DNA from: CAVZXS01 sp963779325
Lineage (GTDB): Bacteria; Bacteroidota; Bacteroidia; Chitinophagales; Chitinophagaceae
Assembly: GCA_963779325.1 (NCBI GenBank)
Contig: CAVZXS010000019.1
Span: 310,001 to 374,000 of the forward strand
Length of the DNA stretch: 64,000 nucleotides
Direction: 5' to 3'
The notes under the pieces are model-generated. The model was not told the DNA's origin and did not search any database. It saw only the letters and a list, made by a program, of their open reading frames with translations. The translations under genes and the position numbers were made by a program. Position 1 is the first letter of the stretch; each line of letters starts with the position of its first letter. Of the stretch, positions 8,011-16,834 are shown one piece after another.

Positions 8011-10299
8011 ATGGGAACACGTACTGTAAAAAAAGCAACGCCGGCTAAATTAGAAAAAGCGCCTGTAAAGAAACTAACACCGGCTAAATCCAACGGAGGC
8101 GGCAAAAAGAAATTTGACCTCCATGACGCTTTAGAATCGCAATTTGGGTTTAACAAGTTCAAAGGCACACAGGAAAAAGTAATTGAATCTATCCTTGCCG
8201 GTAAGGATACATTTGTAATAATGCCCACCGGCGGCGGAAAAAGTTTATGCTACCAGTTACCCGCTATTGTAAGCGAAGGTGTCACCATTATTGTGAGCCC
8301 GTTGATTGCATTGATGAAAAACCAAGTGGACCTGGTACGCGGCTATAACAGCAACGATGAAGTAGCGCATTTTCTAAACTCTACACTTAATAAAAAAGAA
8401 ATAAAGGAAGTACATGATGATTTGCTGAGCGGCAAAACAAAAATGCTGTATGTAGCCCCGGAAACACTCACCAAACAGGAGAACCTTGATTTTTTCAGCG
8501 ATTTAAAAATTTCTTTTTTCGCGGTAGATGAAGCACACTGTATTTCGGAATGGGGGCATGATTTCAGACCCGAATACAGAAGGCTGCGGGAAATGATGAT
8601 TCAGATAAACCCCGATGCGCCGGTGATTGCATTAACCGCTACCGCTACACCCAAAGTACAAAGCGATATTGTAGAGAACCTGGACTTAAGAGATGCGCAA
8701 ATTTTTATTTCCTCTTTTAATCGCCCCAATCTTTATTATGAAATTTTACCAAAAATAAATAAAGACGATACGCTGAAAAGCATGGCCAAGTTTATAGTAC
8801 AGAATAAAGGCAAGAGCGGAATCATTTATACAACCAACAGAAAAACAACCGAAGAACTGGCCGATATGCTTACGGCTAATGGTATAAAAGCGGTAGCCTA
8901 TCATGCCGGTTTGGACAGTAAGCTAAGAGCCGAAAGACAGGATCTCTTTTTGAACGAAGATGTACAGGTGATAGTGGCTACCATTGCTTTTGGGATGGGT
9001 ATTGATAAACCGGATATTCGTTTTGTAATTCATTACAATATTCCCAAATCAATTGAGAACTACTACCAGGAAACCGGCCGTGCGGGACGTGACGGAATGG
9101 AGGGTAAATGTTTGTTGTACTACTCGCATAAAGATGTATCCAAGCTGGAACATTTGATGCGTGATAAACCCTTAAGCGAACGAGAAGTGGGTACGCAATT
9201 GATAAATGAAACGGTAGCTTTTTGTGAGAGCGGCGTTTGTCGCAGAAAAATTTTACTTAGTTATTTTGGCGAAGAATACGGCAAAGATGATTGCGGTAAT
9301 TGCGATAACTGTAAATACCCGAAAGAAAAAATAGAATCGAAAGAGCAGGCCGTTTTGGCTTTAAAAACTATCAAGGCGCTGGATGAAAGATTTGCCGCGG
9401 ATTATATCGCCAATGTGATTGTAGGCAAACTTACGCCGCAGATAAAAATGTTTCGTCATGATGATATTGCTGCATTCGCAAGCGGCAATGAACATCCTGA
9501 ACATTATTGGAGTTCATTGCTCCGTCAACTACTGATAGAAGGGTTAGTAAAAAAAGATATTGAAGAATACGGTGTACTGAAGTTTACTAAAAAAGGCGAA
9601 GACTTTTTGAAGAAACCCAAATCATTTAAAGTAGTACTGAATAATTTATACGAAGAAGCCAATGCGGATGATGACGAAGGCGGCGAAACCGCAACAGGCG
9701 CTGCGGCCGATGATAAATTATTTGAGATGCTGAAAGAGCTGCGTCAAAAGGAAGCTAAGAAGAAAAGCTTGCCACCGTTTGTTATTTTCCTGGAAAATTC
9801 ATTGCAAGAAATGGCGACAATGTATCCTACCACCTTGGAGGAACTTGAAAAATGCCAGGGAGTAAGTAAGGGCAAGGCGTTGCGTTACGGCAAACCTTTT
9901 ATACAACTGATAGCAAGTTATGTAGAAGAAAATAATATAGAAAAGCCGGACGATTTTGTAATGAAAAGTGTAGTAAATAAAAGCGGTAATAAAGTATTTA
10001 TTATTCAAAACATTGATAAGCGGATTCCGCTGGAAACCATTGCAAAAAACAAGGGTTGGAATATAGACGAGTTATTGGAAGAAATGGAGACCATTGCTGC
10101 AAGCGGTACTAAGCTAAACCTGGATTATGCATTAAACGAAGTGCTGGACGAATATGACAGGCAAGACATTATGGAATATTTTAAAACATGCGAAACTTCC
10201 TCTTTACAAATAGCGCAACAGGAGCTGAGCGAGGGCAATTACAGTTGGGAACAGTTAAAGATGATGCGCATAAAATTTTTAAGTGAATACGGAAATTGA
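8011..10299 (+). CDS. recQ: ATP-dependent DNA helicase RecQ
   Basis: 762 residues. RecQ is a 3'-5' DNA helicase for recombination and fork repair. Walker A is PTGGGKSLCYQLP, the Walker B box reads DEAH followed by CISEWGHDFRPEY (the RecQ aromatic loop), motif III is TATATP and motif VI is ETGRAGRDG. A zinc site (SGVCRRK...DDCGNCDNC) and winged-helix RQC region follow, then an HRDC domain near residues 600-670, and a further C-terminal helical extension typical of Bacteroidota RecQ. The first ~35 residues are an unusual Lys/Pro/Ala-rich tail. The frame is fully open. Confidence 0.96.
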   Translation: MGTRTVKKATPAKLEKAPVKKLTPAKSNGGGKKKFDLHDALESQFGFNKFKGTQEKVIESILAGKDTFVIMPTGGGKSLCYQLPAIVSEGVTIIVSPLIALMKNQVDLVRGYNSNDEVAHFLNSTLNKKEIKEVHDDLLSGKTKMLYVAPETLTKQENLDFFSDLKISFFAVDEAHCISEWGHDFRPEYRRLREMMIQINPDAPVIALTATATPKVQSDIVENLDLRDAQIFISSFNRPNLYYEILPKINKDDTLKSMAKFIVQNKGKSGIIYTTNRKTTEELADMLTANGIKAVAYHAGLDSKLRAERQDLFLNEDVQVIVATIAFGMGIDKPDIRFVIHYNIPKSIENYYQETGRAGRDGMEGKCLLYYSHKDVSKLEHLMRDKPLSEREVGTQLINETVAFCESGVCRRKILLSYFGEEYGKDDCGNCDNCKYPKEKIESKEQAVLALKTIKALDERFAADYIANVIVGKLTPQIKMFRHDDIAAFASGNEHPEHYWSSLLRQLLIEGLVKKDIEEYGVLKFTKKGEDFLKKPKSFKVVLNNLYEEANADDDEGGETATGAAADDKLFEMLKELRQKEAKKKSLPPFVIFLENSLQEMATMYPTTLEELEKCQGVSKGKALRYGKPFIQLIASYVEENNIEKPDDFVMKSVVNKSGNKVFIIQNIDKRIPLETIAKNKGWNIDELLEEMETIAASGTKLNLDYALNEVLDEYDRQDIMEYFKTCETSSLQIAQQELSEGNYSWEQLKMMRIKFLSEYGN

Positions 10300-10319
10300 T
10301 TAATCCGGTCCGGAAAGCG

Positions 10320-10347
10320 TTGTTTTTATTTTAAATTCCTATATTTG
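10320..10347 (+). promoter_or_regulatory. Promoter of the tRNA-Phe gene
   Basis: A TTG -33 element (10320-10322) and a TATATTTG -7 box (10340-10347) spaced by 17 bases fit the Bacteroidota TTTG / TAnnTTTG promoter. Predicted transcription start is near 10354, leaving a leader of about 75 bases. No similar box occurs inside the 125-bp repeats downstream, so they depend on this promoter or on readthrough. Confidence 0.6.
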
Positions 10348-10428
10348 CTGCCCGATTAAAGAAATTCCAACAACCAAATTGGAAGGAATCCGGTAACTGC
10401 CGGGTTTGAAGATCGGGGATAAAGGTTT

Positions 10429-10501
10429 GGTGCGGTAGCTCAGTTGGTAGAGCAAAGGACTGAAAATCCTTGTGTCGGCGGTTCAATCCCGCCCCACACC
10501 A
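10429..10501 (+). tRNA. tRNA-Phe (anticodon GAA)
   Basis: A full 73-base cloverleaf: 7-bp acceptor stem, D arm GCTC/GAGC, anticodon arm AAGGA-CTGAAAA-TCCTT with anticodon GAA, 5-base variable loop and T arm GGCGG-TTCAATC-CCGCC, with discriminator A and no encoded CCA. One defect is visible: acceptor strands GGTGCGG and CCACACC leave a C5-A68 mismatch. The exact complement of the 5' strand, CCGCACC, occurs about 1 kb downstream at the end of the last repeat (11493-11499). The gene is followed at once by an intrinsic terminator and the repeat array. Confidence 0.95.
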
Positions 10502-10509
10502 CAGTTTTA

Positions 10510-10544
10510 AAAAACCTCGTTAGTGATAGCGAGGTTTTTGTTTT
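10510..10544 (+). terminator. Intrinsic terminator of tRNA-Phe (first of eight copies)
   Basis: AAAAACCTCGTTA pairs with TAGCGAGGTTTTT across a GTGA loop (13 bp with one G-U pair), followed by TTTTTGTTTT. The same hairpin recurs every 125 bases in the array, so each tRNA-like module is preceded by a terminator and the last module is not followed by one of this kind. Confidence 0.85.
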
Positions 10545-10550
10545 AAGAAA

Positions 10551-10626
10551 TGTGCGGTATCCCGATTGCATCGGGAAAAGGACTGAAAATCCTTGTGTCG
10601 CCCCGATTCTATCGGGGCCCACACCA
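10551..10626 (+). ncRNA. tRNA-Phe-like module 1 with palindromes in place of D and T arms
   Basis: Aligned to the true tRNA, this 76-base module keeps the acceptor strands (GTGCGG ... CCACACCA), the TA linker, the whole anticodon arm including GAA, and the GTGTC variable loop. The D arm is replaced by TCCCGAT-TGC-ATCGGGA (7 bp, 3-base loop) and the T arm by GCCCCGAT-TCT-ATCGGGGC (8 bp, 3-base loop). It therefore keeps a cloverleaf topology but has no D-loop GG or T-loop TTC for tertiary folding, so it cannot be a normal elongator tRNA. Identical modules are at 10676, 10801, 10926, 11051, 11176 and 11301. Expression is not shown by sequence. Confidence 0.7.
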
Positions 10627-11425
10627 CAGTTTTAAAAAACCTCGTTAGTGATAGCGAGGTTTTTGTTTTAAGAAATGTGCGGTATCCCGATTGCATCGGG
10701 AAAAGGACTGAAAATCCTTGTGTCGCCCCGATTCTATCGGGGCCCACACCACAGTTTTAAAAAACCTCGTTAGTGATAGCGAGGTTTTTGTTTTAAGAAA
10801 TGTGCGGTATCCCGATTGCATCGGGAAAAGGACTGAAAATCCTTGTGTCGCCCCGATTCTATCGGGGCCCACACCACAGTTTTAAAAAACCTCGTTAGTG
10901 ATAGCGAGGTTTTTGTTTTAAGAAATGTGCGGTATCCCGATTGCATCGGGAAAAGGACTGAAAATCCTTGTGTCGCCCCGATTCTATCGGGGCCCACACC
11001 ACAGTTTTAAAAAACCTCGTTAGTGATAGCGAGGTTTTTGTTTTAAGAAATGTGCGGTATCCCGATTGCATCGGGAAAAGGACTGAAAATCCTTGTGTCG
11101 CCCCGATTCTATCGGGGCCCACACCACAGTTTTAAAAAACCTCGTTAGTGATAGCGAGGTTTTTGTTTTAAGAAATGTGCGGTATCCCGATTGCATCGGG
11201 AAAAGGACTGAAAATCCTTGTGTCGCCCCGATTCTATCGGGGCCCACACCACAGTTTTAAAAAACCTCGTTAGTGATAGCGAGGTTTTTGTTTTAAGAAA
11301 TGTGCGGTATCCCGATTGCATCGGGAAAAGGACTGAAAATCCTTGTGTCGCCCCGATTCTATCGGGGCCCACACCACAGTTTTAAAAAACCTCGTTAGTG
11401 ATAGCGAGGTTTTTGTTTTAAGAAA

Positions 11426-11500
11426 TGTGCGGTATCCCGATTGCATCGGGAAAAGGACTGAAAATCCTTGTGTCGCCCCGATTCTATCGAGGCCGCACCA
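11426..11500 (+). pseudogene. Terminal tRNA-Phe-like module with ancestral-looking acceptor end
   Basis: The eighth module carries the same anticodon arm and palindromic D arm, but its right side reads CTATCGAGG-CCGCACC-A. The altered T-side palindrome has one mismatch, while the acceptor strand CCGCACC is the perfect complement of GGTGCGG at the start of the true tRNA gene. This suggests that the original 3' end of tRNA-Phe was displaced here when the array formed. Downstream AAGCTTTATAAAAGGCTT could be a weak remnant of the original flank. Confidence 0.65.
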
Positions 11501-11750
11501 AAGCTTTATAAAAGGCTTCGAACTTGATTAATCTGCAAATTATCAATCATTTGTTGCAAAATAACTGACCTGTAGGCGGCAACCAACGTTCAGGAAAAGC
11601 CGTTCTGAACAAAGAATGTATAGGGATTTGCTCACTCCTTTGGACCTAAAATTGTAGTTTTACAAACAGAGTGATGGTTGACCATTGATTTTTTCAGATT
11701 TGATTACGTTTTTTCACGGTGTGTTGACAAATCTTACAGAGGTTTAAATT

Positions 11751-12629
11751 ATGAAAAAGGGTTTCCAAATATTATTTACGGCTGCTTTATTGATAACTGT
11801 TTTTACTGCTTGTCAAAAAGAGGGTAGCCCTTCTATACTGGAAATACCGCCTAAGGACACAATACCACCCCCACCGCCCAAGGACACAATACCGCCCCCG
11901 CCTCCTAAGGATACTTTACCGCCTCCACCGGGGGGTATTAATACATTGAGTTATGGTGATTCTATTTTTTACTTAAGTACCACAGGTACCAATATCATAT
12001 CGCCTAAGCCAATGAGCAAGAAAGGAACGTTTTACGGATTTCCGGAAGGAATAGAATTGGACAGCTTGAACGGAAATATAGATATTGCCGACAGCGAAAC
12101 CGGCCTGCGCTATAAAATTATGTTTGTACCCGATGGTACAAAAGATACTATCAGCACCAAGATCGTTTTATCCGGAATTAATTTTTACGACGGTATTTAT
12201 CATTTATCAAAAGGAGATACTATAGCGAAACCTATTTATAATGCCAACGGTCAGCCTTATATACCCGGCTTATTTGGTACAGGTGCCGCCAACATTTTTG
12301 ATGATGGTAACGGGTGCAATACCCAAGGCTGCGCCGTATCATTTGCCAACGGAAGTATAAACTTGGCACAGAGTTTAAGAAACGGCGCCATTTTACGTAA
12401 GAACGATGATCAAAAAGAATTTACATGCTATTACCGTATGGATGATAAAAGCGGTAAAGCGCTTAATAAATTAAAAGTATTACTATACTACTACGACAGT
12501 GTAGCTGACATACCGCAATACCTTTGGGATATTTTGTTGATAGACCATGCCGGAACCATACTTAGAACCGCGAACGGGCAAAAAATTGCCAAACCCAGAC
12601 CCCCCTGCATTGTAATAGTTGATCAGTAA
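11751..12629 (+). CDS. Lipoprotein with proline-rich KDT repeats
   Basis: 292 residues, not assigned to a family. A signal peptide ends at a lipobox with Cys21 (VFTAC). Residues ~30-65 consist of about three PPPPPKDT-type repeats, probably an extended stalk that lifts the following domain off the membrane. The rest is beta-rich, with three Cys residues near 178-185 and near the tail. It precedes the CHAT-domain gene by 45 bases on the same strand, so a joint transcript and a shared cell-surface role are plausible. Confidence 0.75.
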   Translation: MKKGFQILFTAALLITVFTACQKEGSPSILEIPPKDTIPPPPPKDTIPPPPPKDTLPPPPGGINTLSYGDSIFYLSTTGTNIISPKPMSKKGTFYGFPEGIELDSLNGNIDIADSETGLRYKIMFVPDGTKDTISTKIVLSGINFYDGIYHLSKGDTIAKPIYNANGQPYIPGLFGTGAANIFDDGNGCNTQGCAVSFANGSINLAQSLRNGAILRKNDDQKEFTCYYRMDDKSGKALNKLKVLLYYYDSVADIPQYLWDILLIDHAGTILRTANGQKIAKPRPPCIVIVDQ

Positions 12630-12674
12630 TCTGTTTTTCTACATTACATTTGAAAGGCTATTCAACAGCCTTTT

Positions 12675-15470
12675 ATGCGTTTACCTGTAACTCTTTTTGT
12701 ACTTACTTTCTTTTTGGCATTAACGTTTTCTCAAACGGGGATAAAGAACGGAAATAATTACATGAGAGATTATTTATTGGCAGATAGATTATTTCGCGAC
12801 GCTGAAAAACTTTCACTTCAAAAAAATTATAATGAAGAAAAAGAAGCGGAAATGAATAACCGGGCTCTGTCAGGATTTCAACGAATCATTCCCGGTGTAA
12901 AAAAAGCCGGTAACGACTCCCTTGCATTCTTTTGTCATTTTAAAGCCGGTCTTTTACTGCACTATTTTGACAGCCTTCAGTCAGCTAAAAGCGAATACCT
13001 GGAAGCGATACTTATAAAAGACAGAACGCCGGCGATTGCCGATTCTTTTCTTTTTCAACCTTTGCTTTTTACAGGGCGTATATATTACAGCCTTAACGAA
13101 TTTGATTCCGCGGTTATCTTTCTTAAAAATGCCGAGAAGATCGGTGAGAAGTATCTCAAACCTCTTGAAGAAGAACAACGATTGTACAACAACCTCGGGA
13201 GCATGTACTACGAAACGGGCAATTATAAACAGGCGAAAAATTACTTTGAAAAAGCCGCCGAACTGCTTTCGCCAACAACACCTTTTTATAAAGATTTTTT
13301 TGTAAACTATAAAAACAACATCGCTTCATCACTCTTAAAACTGGAAAGGTTTGCCGAAGCAGATTCTATATATCAATCGCTTCTTCCGTTTAAAATAAAC
13401 ACCAATGAAATTTTACAAAATATAGGAAGTATTAATTTGAACTTGGGTAACGGAGAAAAAGCAATTTCTTTTTTTAAAAAAGTAAGATACAACAGCAGTT
13501 TAAATATCCTTCTTTATAATAAAATCAGTAAGGCCTTTGCAATCATTGGCAAACCGGATTCTGCGGATAAATATCTTTCTCTGGCCTTGGCTGAAAACAA
13601 AAAATGGAATGGTGATAAAAAGAATGTGCGCCACGGCCTGACATTACAATACAGGGGCGAGCAATACCTGGCGGAAAATAAATTCAAAGAAGCTATTAAT
13701 GATTTTCAAAAAGCCATAGTTCAATTCTATCCTGATTATAACGAATTGGACATCTACAAAAACCCTGAAAACTTCAGCGGTGTTTTTTCTTATATCAATC
13801 TCTTTAATGCGCTTACAGGCAAGGCCGATGCGTTTGAAAAATTATACCTGCAGGATAAAAAACAGGAACCGTTAGATGCTGCATTAAATGCTTATCGGTC
13901 CGCATTTAAACTGGCCGATTATGTGGAAAAAACATACGACAGCGACGAAGCCAGGCTATTCCTGAACAAAATAAAATACGATGTACATGACCGACCCATA
14001 CATGTAAGCCTGCAATTATTCGGACTTACCAAAAAGAAAGAATACTTAGAGGAGGCTTATAATTTTGACCAGCAAAACAAAGCCAGTATACTATCGCTCA
14101 ACGTGCAGGAATCGGCAATAAAAAACCAAGCGGGTTTCAATTCAGAATTGTTTGAAAAAGAATCTTCCGTAAAAGCTGCCATCACCCGTCTTTCATTAAG
14201 AGCGACGCAGTTACCGGATACAGCCGGGTTACTTAAAATCAATACAGCTATCAGGGATTATGAAATAGAATTGAGTAAAATACAAGAGAAACTAAATGAA
14301 TTGCCGGGGTACAGAGCTAAAAAATTCGCCAACTCCATACCAACCATTGCTCAGGTACAAAATTTATTGGATAAAAAAACCGCTCTGCTCTCTTATCATT
14401 TAGGCAAAAATGAACTGGTGGTTTTGTGCATCACGGCAAATGAGTTGAGTTATTATCAACAAGCGATTGATACATCTTTCTTTTCTTCCATCATTTCTTT
14501 TAAAGCTTCGTTAAATAATTTCGCGGCTGAACAAAAATATAACGGCGCGGCCGTATCGGCGCAATTATATAACAGTACGGTAAAACCTGTTTGGGATAAA
14601 ATAAAGAATTTGGACAAACTGCTTATCATACCCGATGATGAATTAAACAGCTTGCCTTTTGAAGCGTTGCAGGACGAAAACGGCAATTATCTTTTAGAAA
14701 AATTTACCGTTCAATACAGGTATTCAACTGCTTTGTTGCAGAATGATAATAAAACAAAGCTTGCTGATAAAACCTCGCTGGCAATGGCTCCTTTTTCTGC
14801 TGCGGGCAATGCTGTGTTTGCCAAGTTGGAGTATTCAAAAAATGAAGTGGCAAATCTTCGCGGAAATATTTTAATTGATACCGCGGCTACAAAAAAGAAT
14901 TTTTTATCCGCAGCTGATAAATACGGTATTCTGCATCTTGCCACACATACTATTGTAAATGATACAATACCCGAAAGATCATTAATCGCATTTTACCCGG
15001 TAGCCGATTCTTTGCCGAACGAAAATAATTTGTATGTGCAGGAAATTTATAATCTGAAATTAGATTCTACCCGGCTTGTAATATTAAGCGCCTGCGAAAC
15101 AGGCACCGGGCAATTGGCAAAGGGTGAGGGGTTGATGAGTTTGGCACGAGCTTTTACGTATGCGGGCTGTCCCAATATTATCGCTTCACTATGGAAGGCT
15201 GATGATAAATCAACCGCCTGGCTTGTGCAGCGTTTTTATTATCACCTGCAAAAAGGTGCGAGTACCGCCGCGGCTTTACAAAAAGCCAAGTTGGATTATT
15301 TAAAGGCGCCTGATATTGAAAAACGTTTTAAAACACCCAATTACTGGGCGCATCTTGTACTCAACGGTATCCCGGAAAATAAACACGCCGCACTTTGGTG
15401 GATATGGATTATTGCTATTGCAGCTATTTTGGGTGTATTGTCGTTCCTTATGTATTACGCTGTCCGGTAG
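12675..15470 (+). CDS. TPR-CHAT domain protein, membrane anchored
   Basis: 931 residues. An N-terminal signal/anchor is followed by tetratricopeptide repeats (roughly residues 70-460; e.g. LYNNLGSMYYETGNYKQAKNYFEKA), a helical linker, and a CHAT domain from about 640 to 905. CHAT is a caspase-like cysteine protease fold: His754/His758 in HLATH and Cys807 in LSACETG fit the catalytic dyad, with GEGLMSLARAF after it. A C-terminal membrane segment (WWIWIIAIAAILGVLSFLM) follows. TPR-CHAT proteins are linked to proteolytic signalling in bacteria; the substrate here is unknown. It sits next to lipoproteins and an ECF sigma/anti-sigma pair. Confidence 0.9.
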   Translation: MRLPVTLFVLTFFLALTFSQTGIKNGNNYMRDYLLADRLFRDAEKLSLQKNYNEEKEAEMNNRALSGFQRIIPGVKKAGNDSLAFFCHFKAGLLLHYFDSLQSAKSEYLEAILIKDRTPAIADSFLFQPLLFTGRIYYSLNEFDSAVIFLKNAEKIGEKYLKPLEEEQRLYNNLGSMYYETGNYKQAKNYFEKAAELLSPTTPFYKDFFVNYKNNIASSLLKLERFAEADSIYQSLLPFKINTNEILQNIGSINLNLGNGEKAISFFKKVRYNSSLNILLYNKISKAFAIIGKPDSADKYLSLALAENKKWNGDKKNVRHGLTLQYRGEQYLAENKFKEAINDFQKAIVQFYPDYNELDIYKNPENFSGVFSYINLFNALTGKADAFEKLYLQDKKQEPLDAALNAYRSAFKLADYVEKTYDSDEARLFLNKIKYDVHDRPIHVSLQLFGLTKKKEYLEEAYNFDQQNKASILSLNVQESAIKNQAGFNSELFEKESSVKAAITRLSLRATQLPDTAGLLKINTAIRDYEIELSKIQEKLNELPGYRAKKFANSIPTIAQVQNLLDKKTALLSYHLGKNELVVLCITANELSYYQQAIDTSFFSSIISFKASLNNFAAEQKYNGAAVSAQLYNSTVKPVWDKIKNLDKLLIIPDDELNSLPFEALQDENGNYLLEKFTVQYRYSTALLQNDNKTKLADKTSLAMAPFSAAGNAVFAKLEYSKNEVANLRGNILIDTAATKKNFLSAADKYGILHLATHTIVNDTIPERSLIAFYPVADSLPNENNLYVQEIYNLKLDSTRLVILSACETGTGQLAKGEGLMSLARAFTYAGCPNIIASLWKADDKSTAWLVQRFYYHLQKGASTAAALQKAKLDYLKAPDIEKRFKTPNYWAHLVLNGIPENKHAALWWIWIIAIAAILGVLSFLMYYAVR

Positions 15471-15477
15471 GTAAATA

Positions 15478-15906
15478 CTAATTCTTCGAAAACTCAAGTA
15501 TTTCATTACTTGTCACATTATCATCTTTCAAACTAATCTTTGTATCATTCTTTACTACAATTACCCAATCATCTGTCAGTTCACCCAATGGTTTGTTGGT
15601 ATCTGATTTAATTCCCAAATCAATATTGAAACGGTTGCCGGTAACAGACCATGTGCCTTCTTTGGAAGCGCCGTTTTTTGCAGCGGTTAATTTGCCGTCA
15701 TTTTTAAAAGTAAATGCATATCCTGCAAAGTCACCGGTTTCATCCTGACCTCTTTCAGAAAATAAACTAACCCGCCAAGTTCCGGTGGTGACGACCGTGT
15801 CATTTGTGTTGCCGTTATTGTTAGTATTGTTGTCCTGTTTAACGCAGGCAAAAAGAATAGTTGCAACGCAAATAATACCCGTAAAATTTTTAATCAGTGA
15901 TTTCAT
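15478..15906 (-). CDS. Small lipocalin-like lipoprotein
   Basis: About 142 residues from the ATG at 15906, which begins a good lipoprotein signal (IICVATILFAC). An Asn/Thr-rich linker follows, then a beta-rich domain with the pattern of Bacteroidota lipocalin-like proteins (TGTWRVSLFSERGQDET...YAFTFKNDGKLTA...GTWSVTGNRFNIDLG). Longer ORF starts upstream would place the signal peptide internally. It is convergent with the CHAT gene and transcribed in the same direction as the ECF pair. Function unknown. Confidence 0.78.
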   Translation of the reverse strand: MKSLIKNFTGIICVATILFACVKQDNNTNNNGNTNDTVVTTGTWRVSLFSERGQDETGDFAGYAFTFKNDGKLTAAKNGASKEGTWSVTGNRFNIDLGIKSDTNKPLGELTDDWVIVVKNDTKISLKDDNVTSNEILEFSKN

Positions 15907-16063
15907 AATTGAGCGTTTTATATGCATTGGTAATTGCGGGCAGCAGTTACGTAACCTCTTTACTAATAAAATTTTTAAGACGAATTCTAAAAATGGGCAG
16001 TAGTAATACCGCCCAAACAAAGGGCGAATCAACTATGGGCAATTGAAACTTTTGAATAATTTA

Positions 16064-16834
16064 TTAATATTTCCAATCCAGCAACTTGAGTTTCCTTATA
16101 AAACCCGCCGTCACTTTATCATTGTACAAATGATCGGGATTGTTACGAATGCTTGCGAAAAGAGGAAGCGCCGATTTTATTTCTTTGTTTTTTAAATAGC
16201 TTAAGGCCAAATAATACTCCGCGTCATCTTTAAAAATACTTGCGCCGGCGGCATTGTTCAGCGACTGTACTTTATTAAAAGAAACTATACCCTTTGCATA
16301 ATCATTAATTGCCAGGTAGGCGAGGCCCGCCAGGAAATTTTCTTTTTGACCCGCATTTTGCAGCCCGGTAAAAAGATTGATAACTGTGGTATAGTTTCTT
16401 TCTTTGTAGGCGTTTTCCATAGCATCGGCATCGGCCGTACCCCTGCTTACACTCAAGCTGTAGGGTTGGTATTTTTCTGCAAATAATTTATCGGGAGAAA
16501 CGGATACATATTGATACACACCAAAACCAAGCAATACAATTAACAATGAAGCGGCAATCTTCATGGTTCTGCGGGCAATGCTTCTTATCACACCGGTTTT
16601 TACAGGCTTTTCGGTCGCTGTCATTTCTTTCATCATTTCTATATGAATGGCGCTTACTTTTTGCTTCAATCCGTAATTTTTTATGGCTTGTTTTGCCAGT
16701 GTCAGATTTTCTAATTCTTGTTGCATGGCGGTGTTTTGTTTCAGTTCATTTTCTAATTGCAATCTTTCTTCAGGGGAAAGTTCACCATCAAGGTATTGAA
16801 CTAATAAATCGCTGTTAGTAAAATTATTATTCAT
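16064..16834 (-). CDS. Anti-sigma-factor-like membrane protein with TPR-like periplasmic part
   Basis: 256 residues. The N-terminus (LLVQYLDGELSPEERLQLENEL) is a typical anti-sigma helical domain without zinc ligands. One membrane helix lies near residue 95 (IAASLLIVLLGFGVYQYV). The outer part has repeat-like helices (LAYLAINDYAKGIVSFNKVQ, YYLALSYLKNKEIKSALPLF) resembling tetratricopeptide units. It overlaps the ECF sigma gene by 8 bases, so the two are translationally coupled. Probably holds the sigma factor inactive until an envelope signal arrives. Confidence 0.85.
   Translation of the reverse strand: MNNNFTNSDLLVQYLDGELSPEERLQLENELKQNTAMQQELENLTLAKQAIKNYGLKQKVSAIHIEMMKEMTATEKPVKTGVIRSIARRTMKIAASLLIVLLGFGVYQYVSVSPDKLFAEKYQPYSLSVSRGTADADAMENAYKERNYTTVINLFTGLQNAGQKENFLAGLAYLAINDYAKGIVSFNKVQSLNNAAGASIFKDDAEYYLALSYLKNKEIKSALPLFASIRNNPDHLYNDKVTAGFIRKLKLLDWKY

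Larger units (their letters stand above)
10502..11500 (+). repeat. Eight tandem 125-bp repeats derived from tRNA-Phe plus its terminator
   Basis: Directly after tRNA-Phe the sequence repeats with a strict 125-base period: units end at 10626, 10751, 10876, 11001, 11126, 11251, 11376 and 11500. The first seven are identical; the eighth differs only in its last ~15 bases and is one base shorter. Each unit is terminator hairpin + AAGAAA spacer + tRNA-Phe-like module. The units hold no spacers, so this is not a CRISPR array. Small ORFs on either strand here are by-products of the periodicity. E. coli tyrT also has direct repeats after a tRNA that carry a piece of the tRNA 3' end, the nearest known parallel I can name. 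Confidence 0.95.

Noticed and set aside
10520..11372. Six identical 75-residue minus-strand ORFs
   Set aside because: They arise from the 125-base period (not a multiple of 3) of the tRNA-derived array and read through tRNA-like and terminator sequence; no protein features.
10502..11500. CRISPR array
   Set aside because: The repeats are contiguous with no variable spacers, the unit is far longer than a CRISPR repeat, and no cas genes are present.
10429..11500. Genomic island integrated at tRNA-Phe
   Set aside because: No integrase or cargo genes between the tRNA and the last module; only the repeats are present.
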